DNA of 19,408 nt from Armatimonadota bacterium (GCA_016210785.1 JACQTN010000141.1:1-19408), one strand, 5' to 3'. Positions 1 through 8,011 are shown, numbered from the stretch's first letter. Notes: generated by a model not told the origin, from the sequence alone. Numbers and translations are program-made.

Positions 1-609
1 GAGTACAACCTGCTCATCCTCCTGTACGACAACGAGTCGTACGCGAACACCGACATCCAGGTCTCCGGCATCTCCCCGTGGGGCGCGCACACCACCTTCA
101 GCCCGCCCGGGAAGGTCAAGCGGATCATGCACCGGCGCTGGAAGAAGAACGTGGCGGCCATGCTGGCGGCGGGACACCCGGAGTGCCGGTACGTGGCCAC
201 CGTCTGCGCGTCGTATGCGGTGGACATGATGAACCGCGTGCGCAAGTCGCTGACCATCGGCGGGCCGACCTTCGTCCACTCCCTCGACCCCTGCCCCAAG
301 GGTTGGGACTACGACCCCATCCAGTCGCACGAACTCGGTGAGCTGGCGGTGATGACCGGCGTGTGGCCGCTGTACGAGGTGGAGGACCACAAGCTCAAGC
401 TCTACGGCAAGACCAAGATGCTCGCGGAGGGGCGTTACAAGCGGCAGCCGGTGCGGGACTACCTGCTGCGCCAGGGCCGGTTTGCCCACTTCACCGACGA
501 CGACATCGATTACTTCCAGAGCAAGGTCGACGAGATGTGGAACCGGTGGCTGATCCCCGGGGTCGTCCCGTTTCACAAGGACCTGGAGGGGGATAAGCCC
601 CCGGCCTAG
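1..609 (+). CDS. porB: PorB-like 2-oxoacid:ferredoxin oxidoreductase beta subunit (5' truncated)
   Basis: This is the C-terminal 202 residues of a thiamine-diphosphate-binding beta subunit of the pyruvate/2-oxoacid:ferredoxin oxidoreductase family. The enzyme oxidatively decarboxylates a 2-oxoacid to acyl-CoA and reduces ferredoxin in the cytoplasm. The reading frame is open from the first base. The visible start has the TPP-subunit motif YDNESYANTDIQ, followed by SPWGAHTTFSPPGK, then the family's PTFVHSLDPCPKGWDYDP and a C-terminal RQPVRDYLLRQGRFAHFT block. These match PorB proteins of about 300 residues, so roughly the first third is missing. Partner alpha, gamma and delta subunits would lie upstream, outside the window. 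The exact substrate (pyruvate, branched-chain or aryl 2-oxoacid) cannot be read from this fragment. A strong hairpin follows the stop. Confidence 0.88.
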   Translation, partial: EYNLLILLYDNESYANTDIQVSGISPWGAHTTFSPPGKVKRIMHRRWKKNVAAMLAAGHPECRYVATVCASYAVDMMNRVRKSLTIGGPTFVHSLDPCPKGWDYDPIQSHELGELAVMTGVWPLYEVEDHKLKLYGKTKMLAEGRYKRQPVRDYLLRQGRFAHFTDDDIDYFQSKVDEMWNRWLIPGVVPFHKDLEGDKPPA

Positions 610-638
610 AACTCAGTAAGCCCTGTCAGGTCAGCGCA

Positions 639-680
639 CGAGGCTCCCCTGTCAGGCGCGCGCCTGGCAGGGGAGCCTCG
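639..680 (+). terminator. Long GC-rich hairpin after porB, possible terminator
   Basis: Positions 639-658 and 661-680 form a 20-bp inverted repeat with one T/G wobble and almost no loop (arms begin CGAGGCTCCCC and end GGGGAGCCTCG). It starts 30 bases after the porB stop and about 97 bases before the next gene, so it can separate the two transcripts. There is no run of T after it, so it is not a classic intrinsic terminator. It could instead be an RNA-stabilising 3' hairpin or a repeat element. Confidence 0.5.
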
Positions 681-759
681 GCATCTTCGGCAGCAAGGCG
701 AAGGCCGGCGGAAGTCTGCACGGCAGGCGGGCCGCAGAAGCGCGGGCGGAGAAGTGTCG

Positions 760-766
760 AAGGAGG
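760..766 (+). promoter_or_regulatory. Ribosome binding site deciding a GTG start
   Basis: AAGGAGG lies 10 bases before the GTG at 777. It favours this GTG over the in-frame ATG at 798 as the start of the ABC substrate-binding protein, and leaves a Tat signal with the usual short charged N-region. Confidence 0.7.
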
Positions 767-776
767 TGGGGGGAGC

Positions 777-2435
777 GTGTCGGAACAGGCGCGGGGCATG
801 GTGAGCCGGCGGGAGTTTCTGGCGCGGTCGGCGGCGGTGGGCGCCGGGCTGGCAGGCGCGGCCGGGCTGGTGGGTTCGGCGGGGACGCCGCTGCTGCTGC
901 CGCGCGGCGCGGCGGCGGCGCCGGCGCGCCCCGTCACCCGTCCCTTCGTCTTCGCGGTGCGGCTGGAACCCATCAGCATCGACCCCCACGTCCAGGACTC
1001 TTCCTTCTCCCAGTACGGGCAGCGCCCGGCGTACGAGGCGCTGGTGGAATATGCGCTGGGCCCGGACGGCAGGGTGGGGCTCGAGCCGGCCCTGGCGGAG
1101 TCCTGGCAGGCGTCGCCCGATGGCCGCACCTACACCTTCAAGCTCCGCCGCGGCGTGCGCTTCACCGACGGCGCGCCCTTCAACGCGGAGGCAGCCAAGT
1201 TCAACTTTGACCGTCTCTTCGCGCTCAATCGCGGCCCCGCCGCCCGCATCAGGAAGCCGAAGTCGGTGGAGGCGGTGGACGAGACCACCCTCCGCCTCAC
1301 GCTCGAAGAGCCCTACGCGCCCTTCCTGGCGGCCCTCACCCAGCAGCCGCTGATGGTCAGCCCGGCCAGCGGGCGGCGCTACGAACAGCGCGGGGACTGG
1401 GGGATGCAATGGTTCGGGAACAACACGGCGGGGACCGGTCCGTTCGTGCTGGAGCAGTACGTGCGCGGCCAGCACCTCACGTATGCGCGGAACCGCGGCT
1501 ACTGGCGCGGATGGCGGGGGGGCTTTCTGGAGCGCATCGTGCTGCGCGTGGTGCGCGAGCCGGCCACCCAGCGGCTGATGCTGGAGACCGGAGACGCGGA
1601 TCTGGCCGACAACATCGCCTTCGACGATCTCAACGCGCTGGGCCGCGCGCCGGGCGTGGTGGTGCAGGAGGAGGTCAACAACCCCGAGATCATCCACCTG
1701 TGCCTGAAGAGCGCGGGGCCCCTGGCCAACCGCAAGGTGCGCCAGGCCATCGCCCAGGTCTTCGACTACAACGCCTTCATCACCGGCGTCGTGGCCGGGC
1801 GTGCCCGCCAGCCGCTGGGGCCGGTCCCCTTCGGCGTGTGGGCGCTGGACGAATCGCTGCAGCCCTACCGGCGCGACCTGGAGCGCGCCAGGAAGCTGAT
1901 GGCCGAGGCGGGCTTCCCGCAGGGCGGTTTCAACGTCACCGTTCAGACCATCTCGGCGTTCGGGTGGTGGCTGACCCGGCTGGCGCAGATTCTCCAGCAG
2001 AACCTGGCCGTGATCGGCGTCCGCGCCACCATCGACGATAAACCCGACGGCGGCACCTTCCTGCGGGCGATCTGGGATCGGGCCCGCGGGCCGGACATCT
2101 ATGTGTGGGTGAGCCGCTACGGGATCGACGACCCGGACTTCGAGATCCGGCGCCTTTATCACAGCGAGTTGACCGGCGCCCGCGGCGCCAACGGCATGTA
2201 CTACGGCAACAAGCTGCTGGACAAGCTGCTGGACGAGGCCGTGGCCACCACGGATGTGGCCCGGCGCAAGGCGCTGTACGTGCGCATCCAGCGCATCCTG
2301 CGCGACGACGTGCCGGCCCTGTGGGCGGCCCAGATGAAGTGGCCGGTGACCCGCCGCGAGACGCTGGCGGGCTACGTGTGGAACCCCTTCAGCATTGGCG
2401 TGCCCAACTACCGCCTGCTGTCGCTGTCCCGTTGA
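777..2435 (+). CDS. Tat-exported ABC transporter substrate-binding protein, family 5 (peptide/nickel/opine type)
   Basis: A 552-residue extracytoplasmic solute-binding protein of the DppA/OppA type (SBP family 5). It would capture an oligopeptide-like or related ligand outside the membrane and hand it to an ABC permease. The N-terminus carries a twin-arginine motif, SRREFLARSA at residues 10-19, then a hydrophobic Ala/Gly stretch and an AAAAPA-like cleavage region. Family hallmarks follow: EPISIDPHVQD, the YEALVEY segment, LEPALAESWQASPDGRTYTFKLRRGVRFTDG with the FNAEAAKFNFDR helix, then GTGPFVLEQYVRG, NRKVRQAIAQVFDYNAFI and ARKLMAEAGF. The length is normal. The GTG start has an AAGGAGG site. 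No permease or ATPase genes lie in the window, so it is an orphan binding protein placed just before the hydantoinase-type genes. It may serve the same substrate; this is an inference from neighbourhood only. Confidence 0.9.
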   Translation: MSEQARGMVSRREFLARSAAVGAGLAGAAGLVGSAGTPLLLPRGAAAAPARPVTRPFVFAVRLEPISIDPHVQDSSFSQYGQRPAYEALVEYALGPDGRVGLEPALAESWQASPDGRTYTFKLRRGVRFTDGAPFNAEAAKFNFDRLFALNRGPAARIRKPKSVEAVDETTLRLTLEEPYAPFLAALTQQPLMVSPASGRRYEQRGDWGMQWFGNNTAGTGPFVLEQYVRGQHLTYARNRGYWRGWRGGFLERIVLRVVREPATQRLMLETGDADLADNIAFDDLNALGRAPGVVVQEEVNNPEIIHLCLKSAGPLANRKVRQAIAQVFDYNAFITGVVAGRARQPLGPVPFGVWALDESLQPYRRDLERARKLMAEAGFPQGGFNVTVQTISAFGWWLTRLAQILQQNLAVIGVRATIDDKPDGGTFLRAIWDRARGPDIYVWVSRYGIDDPDFEIRRLYHSELTGARGANGMYYGNKLLDKLLDEAVATTDVARRKALYVRIQRILRDDVPALWAAQMKWPVTRRETLAGYVWNPFSIGVPNYRLLSLSR

Positions 2436-2446
2436 GGGCCGGGACC

Positions 2447-2540
2447 CCCTCTCCCCAGGAGGGGAGAGGGCTGGGTGACCGCCTCAAACCAGCGGAGGAC
2501 GGCTGTCCGATGGCCGGGGTTGCCGGCGCTGGTTTGAGAG
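2447..2540. repeat. REP-like intergenic repeat with two nested inverted repeats
   Basis: The gap between the binding protein and hyuA holds a perfect 10-bp hairpin (2447-2456 CCCTCTCCCC with 2461-2470, loop AGGA). It also holds a perfect 12-bp inverted repeat, CTCAAACCAGCG (2483-2494) with CGCTGGTTTGAG (2527-2538). The composition resembles the CCCTCTCCCC...GGGGAGAGGG family of intergenic palindromes found in many bacterial genomes. It may also end transcription or stabilise mRNA between the genes. Copies elsewhere in the genome were not checked. Confidence 0.55.
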
Positions 2541-2567
2541 GGTCAGGGTGAGGGGCTGCGTTCTTCC

Positions 2568-4700
2568 ATGGCGTTTCGGGTCAGCATCGACGTCGGGGGC
2601 ACCTTCACCGACTTCGTCGTCACGGGGAGTCCCGCCCCGGCGGAATCCGGGCTGACCTGCAGCCTGGCGGCGTCAGGCGGATCGGCGCAGCCCTTCCATT
2701 ACGGGAAGACGCCATCGACCCCGGGCCGGGAGTCGGTGGCGGTCATGGACGCCGTCCGCCTGATGGCAGCGCACCACGGGCTTGCGCCACGGGAGTTCCT
2801 GGCCCGGACCGAGGTGATCCACCTCGGCACCACCGTCGTCACCAACGCCATGCTGGAGCACAAGGGCGTGCCCACCGGCATGCTCACCACGCGCGGGTTC
2901 CGCGACGTCATCGAGCTGCGCCGCGGGTACAAAGAGAGCCTGTTCGACATCCGCCTTCCCCCGCCGCGCCCCATCGTCCGGCGCCGGTACCGCATCGGGA
3001 TCACTGAGCGCATCGACTACCAGGGCCACGTGGTCACCCCGCTGGCCGACGACGAAATCGCGCGGGCCGTGGACCGGCTGCGGGCGGAGGGGATTGTCTC
3101 CTACGCCGTCTGCTTCCTCCAGTCACACGTCAACCCCACCCACGAGCGCCGGGCCGGGGAGATCATCGCCGCGCGCCACCCCGCCGCCTTCGTCACCCTG
3201 TCCAGCGACGTGCTCACCCAGATCCGGGAGTTCGAGCGCTTCAGCACCACGCTGGTCAACGCATTCCTGAGCCCGGTGCTGGGCCGGTACGTGGAGGGGT
3301 TGATCGGCGAGCTGCGGGCGCAGGGTTTCCCCGGCCGCCTGCTGGTCATGCAGTCGCACGGCGGCATGGTGCTGCCGGAGGTGGCGGGACGGTTTGGCGC
3401 GGGTGCGCTGCTCAGCGGGCCCGCGGGCGGCGTGGTGGCGGCGGCCGCGGTGGGCGAGGCGTGCGGCCACCGGGACGTCATCGGCGTGGACATGGGCGGC
3501 ACCTCCTACGACGTCTCCCTGATCCGCGGGGCGACGCCGCAGGTGCGCACCGACGCCTGGGTGGCCCGCTACCGCATCGGGCTGCCCATGCTGGACATCC
3601 ACACCATCGGCGCGGGCGGCGGCTCCATCGCCTGGATCGACGGGGGTGGGGCGCTGCGGGTGGGCCCGCAGAGCGCCGGCGCCAATCCGGGCCCGGCGTG
3701 CTACGGCCGCGAAGGGCGGGAGCCCACCGTCACCGACGCCAACCTGGTGCTGGGCTATCTCAACCCGGAGTACTTCCTCGGCGGACGCATCCCACTGTAC
3801 CGCCAGCCGGCGGAGGAGGCGGTCACCCGCCGGATCGCGGAGCCCCTGGGGCTGAGCCTGTTCGACGCGGCGCTGGGCATCTCCCGGATCGTCAACAACA
3901 ACATGAGCAACGGGATGCGCTACGTCTCCGTGGCGCGCGGCCACGACCCGCGCGACCTGGCGCTGATGGCCTTCGGCGGCGCCGCGGCCATCCACGCACC
4001 GGTGCAGGCGCGGGACCTGGGGATTCGCACGATTCTGGTGCCCAAGACCGCGGCGGTCTTCTGCGCGCTGGGGGAGCTGTTGGCCGATCTCAAGGTCTCG
4101 CGCCAGGCGCCGTACGCGCGCCCGGTGGAAGCGGCGGACCCGGAGGCGATGACGGCGATCTTCCGGCGCATGGTGGAGGAGGACGCGGCGTCGGTCGGCG
4201 GCTCCGATGTGCTCAGGATCGAGCCCCGCACCTTCGCCGACCTGCGCTACGTGGGGCAGGTGCACGAGCTGACGGTACCCATCCCCAACCGCGGCGGCAC
4301 CGTGACCGCGGAGGACTGGGCGGCGGCGATCGCCGCCTTCCACGACCTGCACGAGCGCATCTATACCTTTCAGATGCCGGAGCGGCCGGTGGAAGTGCTC
4401 ACGCTGCGGCAGGATCTCGTGGGCGTGCGGGCCAAGATGCTGCTGCCACCCGCGGGCGATGGCGGCGATGCCCGGTCCGCGGTCAAGGGACGCCGGCCGG
4501 CGGCGTTCCCCGGGGAAGACGGCCGCCATCGTTTCGTGGACGTCCCCGTGTACGCAGGCGAGCGCATCGCACCCGACCTGCGCGTGGAAGGCCCGGCTGT
4601 CATCGAGGAGCCGCACACGACGCTGGTGCTGTACCCCGGCGACGCCGCGTCGCTGAACGCCCACGGCGTGTACGTGATCGCGGTGGGGGACGCGCGATGA
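2568..4700 (+). CDS. hyuA: Hydantoinase/oxoprolinase family subunit A (HyuA type)
   Basis: A 710-residue ATP-binding subunit of the hydantoinase/oxoprolinase/acetone-carboxylase superfamily. These enzymes use ATP to activate a cyclic amide or a carbonyl substrate, working with a B subunit. The actin-like fold motifs are clear: DVGGTFTDFV at residues 8-17, GTTVVTNA at 87-94, LLSGPAGGVV at 281-290, GVDMGGTSYDV at 306-316, TIGAGGGSIA at 346-355 and GPQSAGANPGPACYG at 366-380. The HyuA N-terminal, hydantoinase/oxoprolinase and C-terminal domains all appear present. The stretch around residues 19-45 seems somewhat longer and more Ala/Ser/Pro-rich than usual. The stop overlaps the next gene's ATG (ATGA at 4697-4700), so translation is coupled. 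The substrate (5-oxoproline, hydantoin, or a ketone to carboxylate) cannot be decided from sequence alone. Confidence 0.9.
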   Translation: MAFRVSIDVGGTFTDFVVTGSPAPAESGLTCSLAASGGSAQPFHYGKTPSTPGRESVAVMDAVRLMAAHHGLAPREFLARTEVIHLGTTVVTNAMLEHKGVPTGMLTTRGFRDVIELRRGYKESLFDIRLPPPRPIVRRRYRIGITERIDYQGHVVTPLADDEIARAVDRLRAEGIVSYAVCFLQSHVNPTHERRAGEIIAARHPAAFVTLSSDVLTQIREFERFSTTLVNAFLSPVLGRYVEGLIGELRAQGFPGRLLVMQSHGGMVLPEVAGRFGAGALLSGPAGGVVAAAAVGEACGHRDVIGVDMGGTSYDVSLIRGATPQVRTDAWVARYRIGLPMLDIHTIGAGGGSIAWIDGGGALRVGPQSAGANPGPACYGREGREPTVTDANLVLGYLNPEYFLGGRIPLYRQPAEEAVTRRIAEPLGLSLFDAALGISRIVNNNMSNGMRYVSVARGHDPRDLALMAFGGAAAIHAPVQARDLGIRTILVPKTAAVFCALGELLADLKVSRQAPYARPVEAADPEAMTAIFRRMVEEDAASVGGSDVLRIEPRTFADLRYVGQVHELTVPIPNRGGTVTAEDWAAAIAAFHDLHERIYTFQMPERPVEVLTLRQDLVGVRAKMLLPPAGDGGDARSAVKGRRPAAFPGEDGRHRFVDVPVYAGERIAPDLRVEGPAVIEEPHTTLVLYPGDAASLNAHGVYVIAVGDAR

Positions 4701-5851
4701 CCACCATCCCCGCCCTCCATGCGGTGCTGCGCGAGGCCGCGGCGCGCCTGGCCGGCGCGGGGCCCTCCTTCATGGCGCCCACCATAGGCTACGTGCCTGC
4801 GGACGGCATGTGCCTGGCGGCCAGCGACGGCCGCCGTCCCGCGTCGCTCGGGATCTGCGCGCGGGCGGTGCTGGACTTCTTCGCCGGCGACTGGCGAGAC
4901 GGCGACGCCGCGGTCACCAACGATCCGTTCTGCGGCGGCGTGCACGTCGGCGAGTTCACGCTGGTGCGATCAGCGGCGGGCGGCGCCGTGGCGGTGCGGG
5001 CCCGGCTGCCCGACGTCGGTGGCGCGGAGGCCGGGGGCATCGCTCCCGCGGCCTTCGACACGTGGGGCGAGGGCGCGCGCTTTGTGCCGTTGCGGATCGC
5101 GGTGGGCGGGATGCCGCGCCGGGAGGCGCTCGACCTGCTCGCCCTCAACACGCGCACCCCGCGCCTGCTGCGCCGGCTGCTGGACGCGATGCGCGGGGAA
5201 GCGGACCGCGTGGCGATAGTCTTAGGGGACCGCGCGCCGGAGCGGACATCGCTGGAGCAGGCGCGGGAGGCAGCACGCGACGCGCTGGCGCGCGTGCGGC
5301 CCGGCGAATACGCGGCAGAGGCGAGGGTAGAGCGGCCCGCCGCGGGACACCCGGTCGGAGGAGGTGCGGACGCCGGGCAGCCCGCAGGGCGCCCCGGTCC
5401 CGCGGTGCGGTTGGCGCTTACCCTCGCGCGCGGCGGCGCGACCCTGGACTTCTCCGCATCCGACCCGCAGGAAGAGTCCCCGCTCAACAGCACGCCCGCC
5501 CACACGCTGGACTGCGCGCTGTCGGCGCTGGCGGGCACGCTGCCAGGCTTCCCGTGCCACGCCGGCGCGCTGCCGGTTGTGGCCGTGAAGGCGGGGGAGG
5601 GGACGATTGCGAGCGCAACCTTGCCCGCGATGACGGCGCTGTCGCCGTGGCTGACGGCGCGGGCCATCAGGCGGGCGATCGGCGGGTGCCTGGCTCAGGC
5701 GGGTCTCCGCACCGACCCCGATGGCTGGTGGTCTGCGGAGGGCGCGGCATCCTATGGCGCGATGGTGGACCCGGCGATGCTGCGCCTGCGTCCGGAGCTG
5801 GTGGCCGAGGCGAGGGCATTGGAGGAGGGGCTGAGGAGAGCGGAGCCATGA
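4697..5851 (+). CDS. Short, divergent HyuB-like subunit
   Basis: A 384-residue protein that shows the order of HyuB motifs in reduced form: VTNDPFCGGVHVGEFTLV (family NDPY.GGTH...), ARLPDVGGAEAGGIAP (family AHHADVGG..PGS), DTWGEGARFVPLRI (family EGxRxxPV), LNTRTPRLLRRLLDAM (family NxRTPxxxxGDLxAQ) and LDFSASDPQEESPLN. Normal HyuB proteins have about 500-600 residues. This one lacks part of the N-terminus and most of the C-terminal third. The hallmark residues have drifted: no GTH, and AGGIAP in place of PGSMP. It overlaps hyuA and hyuB by ATGA at both ends, so it is probably co-translated with them. It may be a non-catalytic or structural partner, or a paralogue with its own substrate. The family relation rests on motif order. 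The frame is open and uses host-like codons, so it is not an obvious pseudogene. Confidence 0.75.
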   Translation: MTTIPALHAVLREAAARLAGAGPSFMAPTIGYVPADGMCLAASDGRRPASLGICARAVLDFFAGDWRDGDAAVTNDPFCGGVHVGEFTLVRSAAGGAVAVRARLPDVGGAEAGGIAPAAFDTWGEGARFVPLRIAVGGMPRREALDLLALNTRTPRLLRRLLDAMRGEADRVAIVLGDRAPERTSLEQAREAARDALARVRPGEYAAEARVERPAAGHPVGGGADAGQPAGRPGPAVRLALTLARGGATLDFSASDPQEESPLNSTPAHTLDCALSALAGTLPGFPCHAGALPVVAVKAGEGTIASATLPAMTALSPWLTARAIRRAIGGCLAQAGLRTDPDGWWSAEGAASYGAMVDPAMLRLRPELVAEARALEEGLRRAEP

Positions 5852-7824
5852 AGACGGCCGTCGATCCCATCACCGCGGAGATCTGCCGCAACTACCTGGA
5901 GACTGTCTCTCAAGAGATGAGCGCCACCGTGGAGAACACGGCGATGTCGCCCATCTTCACGCTGAACCACGACTACTCGTGCGGCGTCTTCTACACTACC
6001 CCGCGAAATCCGCCGGGATTACGCCCCACCCCGGAAAATCCGCAGGATTTTCCGGGGGCCGCGGGGCTCGACTCCGGTGCGCCGCGGGACGCGGGGTGGA
6101 CCGCGGCGCCGGACCTCGCGAAGGCCGGTCCCGACCGCGACGGCGCCGCGCTGGCGTCCGACATGCCGGACGTGCAGTTGCTGGCCCGCGACCTGGCGGT
6201 GCCGGTGCACATCTTCGCCTCCCTGGAGTCGGTGCGGATGGTCTTCCGCTACTTCCGCGACGACATCCGCCCGGGCGACGTCTTCCTGGTGGCCGATCCC
6301 TACATGGGGGGCACCCACTGTCCCGACTGGACCATCATGAAGCCGATCTTCATCCCCACCCCGACGGATTCTTCGGGGACCCCGGGGCCCGACCGCCCCG
6401 CCTTCTTTCCCTGCGTGCGCGGCCACATCAACGACGTGGGCGGGCCCGTGCCGGGCGGCTACAACGTCAACGCCCGCGAGGTCTGGCAGGAGGGGTTCCG
6501 CATCTCGCCGGTCCGCATCGTGGATCAGGGCACCCCCGTGCGGGACCTGTGGGAGGTCATCCTGGCCAACACACGGGTGCCGCACGAGGTGCGGGGTGAC
6601 CTGCACGCCATGGTGGGGGCGTGCACGGTAGGTCACCGCCGCATCGAGGAGCTGATCCGCAAGTACGGCGCGGAGGCGGTGGAGGCCAGCGTGGAGTACA
6701 TCCTGCGCTACTCGGAGGTGCAGCTCCGCGCACGCATCCACCAGTGGCCCGACGGCACCTATCATCACGTGGAGTACGTGGACCACGACTACGCCGGTCA
6801 CCGCGACGTCCCCATCCACGTCACCGTGGCCATCCACGGCGATAGCCTGACCGTGGACTTCACCGGGTCCAGCGGGGAGGTGGAGGGGTTCATCAACAGC
6901 CCGCCCGGCAACTCCGCCTCCCAGGTCTTCACGGCGATTACCGCCATGTGCCCGGACATCCCCGTCAACTCGGGCTTCTTCCGGCCGATCCGCATGGTCC
7001 TGCCGGAGGCCAGCGTGGTGAAGCCGCGGCCGCCGGCGCCGGTCGGCCACTGCACCCTCGTCCCCGGCACCACCATCATCGACGCGGTGATGAAGGCGTT
7101 CGAACAGGTGGTGCCCGAGCGGGTGGGCACCGCGGCGTGCGACCTCAACAACGCGCGCTGCTTCGGCGTGGACTCCCGCACGGGACGGTACTTCATCAGC
7201 GGAGACCTCAACGCCACCCCCATGTCCGCGGGAGGCGCGCACGGGACCGACGGGTGGGGGGCGTGGGCCGCCACCTTCTGCGCGCTGCGCCTGCCGCCGC
7301 TAGAGATGTACGAGCTGCAGTTTCCCTACTTCTACTACCTGGCCGAGTACGCCACCGACACGGCGGCGCCCGGGCGGTGGCGCGGGGCGCCGGCTTTGCA
7401 CTTCCGGCGGCGCCAGACCGACGACATGCGCGTCACCATCTACAACGGCTCCTACCGGCACAGCCTGGCCGGCTACGCGGGCGGGAAGCGCGGCGCGGGC
7501 AACTACTGGCTGATCCGGGAAGGTGCGCCTGACGAACTGAAGGTGACCGAGTGCTGTCTGGCCGAGCCGCTGCCCCGCGGCTCCCTGCTGTTCGCCCAGA
7601 GCGGTGGGGGCGGGGGGTGGGGCGATCCGCTGGCCCGGGACCCGCAGGAGGTACTGGACGACTGGCTGGACGAGGTCGTGTCGCTGGAGGTGGCGGCGCG
7701 GGATTACGGGGTAGTCATCGATCCATCGACGCGGACGGTGGACGTGGAGAAGACCGCGGCGCTGCGCGCCCAGGCGCGCCACGCCAGGGATCGTTCACCC
7801 TCTTCACCCTTGATGCCCCCCTGA
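5848..7824 (+). CDS. hyuB: Hydantoinase/oxoprolinase family subunit B (HyuB type)
   Basis: A 658-residue B subunit of the hydantoinase B/oxoprolinase family, the partner of HyuA. Family landmarks in order: VDPITAEICRNYLETVSQEM at residues 5-24, a TAMSPIF...DYSCGVF block, LVADPYMGGTHCPDWTI, RGHINDVGGPVPGGYN, WQEGFRISPVRI, NTRVPHEVRGDLHAMVGA, LTVDFTGSSGEVEGFINSP, a Gly-rich SAGGAHGTDGWG and a C-terminal GGGGGWGDPLARDP. It is longer than most relatives because about 50 residues are inserted between GVF (about residue 49) and LLARDLAVPVHIF (about residue 110). A smaller Pro-rich insert follows KPIFIP. The longer insert is encoded by DNA containing a perfect palindrome (separate entry). The start overlaps the upstream stop as ATGA. 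HyuA, the short B-like protein and this subunit likely form one enzyme; its substrate is unknown. Confidence 0.9.
   Translation: MKTAVDPITAEICRNYLETVSQEMSATVENTAMSPIFTLNHDYSCGVFYTTPRNPPGLRPTPENPQDFPGAAGLDSGAPRDAGWTAAPDLAKAGPDRDGAALASDMPDVQLLARDLAVPVHIFASLESVRMVFRYFRDDIRPGDVFLVADPYMGGTHCPDWTIMKPIFIPTPTDSSGTPGPDRPAFFPCVRGHINDVGGPVPGGYNVNAREVWQEGFRISPVRIVDQGTPVRDLWEVILANTRVPHEVRGDLHAMVGACTVGHRRIEELIRKYGAEAVEASVEYILRYSEVQLRARIHQWPDGTYHHVEYVDHDYAGHRDVPIHVTVAIHGDSLTVDFTGSSGEVEGFINSPPGNSASQVFTAITAMCPDIPVNSGFFRPIRMVLPEASVVKPRPPAPVGHCTLVPGTTIIDAVMKAFEQVVPERVGTAACDLNNARCFGVDSRTGRYFISGDLNATPMSAGGAHGTDGWGAWAATFCALRLPPLEMYELQFPYFYYLAEYATDTAAPGRWRGAPALHFRRRQTDDMRVTIYNGSYRHSLAGYAGGKRGAGNYWLIREGAPDELKVTECCLAEPLPRGSLLFAQSGGGGGWGDPLARDPQEVLDDWLDEVVSLEVAARDYGVVIDPSTRTVDVEKTAALRAQARHARDRSPSSPLMPP
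6029..6057 (+). repeat. Perfect palindrome inside an in-frame insertion of hyuB
   Basis: CCCCGGAAAATCC (6029-6041) and GGATTTTCCGGGG (6045-6057) form a perfect 13-bp stem with a 3-base loop inside the coding sequence. A shorter related stem-loop, AATCC/GGATT (6007-6011 and 6016-6020), lies just before it. The palindrome sits in the segment that looks inserted relative to other HyuB proteins and keeps the frame open. It resembles in-frame palindromic elements of the kind described in Rickettsia; the comparison is by form only. Confidence 0.65.
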
Positions 7825-7995
7825 TCGCCGCGGATCCAACGCGCGGTGGTTTTCCACTTCCTGCGCCGGGCCTGCTGGGCGGAGAGGCCGGGATGCATGG
7901 CGAGGCTTACGGAACCGGAACCCTTGCACGTCGTCGCCTGAGCACAGGGGCCAACAAATACATGATCGAACTTACTAGCCACAACACCAGGCCCC

Positions 7996-8002
7996 AAGGA
8001 GG
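7996..8002 (+). promoter_or_regulatory. Ribosome binding site for the protease GTG start
   Basis: AAGGAGG is 9 bases before the GTG at 8012, supporting this start over the later in-frame GTG (8021) and ATG (8039). Confidence 0.65.
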
Positions 8003-8011
8003 TGACGTGAG

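Noticed and set aside
606..2162. Long minus-strand open frame (518 codons) opposite the binding protein
   Set aside because: Low-complexity Arg/Pro/His-rich shadow frame. The real gene on the plus strand has family-5 binding-protein motifs and a ribosome site.
3123..4664. Long minus-strand open frame (513 codons) opposite hyuA
   Set aside because: Arg/His/Ala-rich composition of a GC-rich antisense shadow. The plus strand holds clear HyuA motifs over the whole length.
7825..8011. Promoter for the protease gene
   Set aside because: TTGCAC at 7924 and an AT-rich stretch near 7955 are too far apart for a standard promoter. No convincing pair was found.
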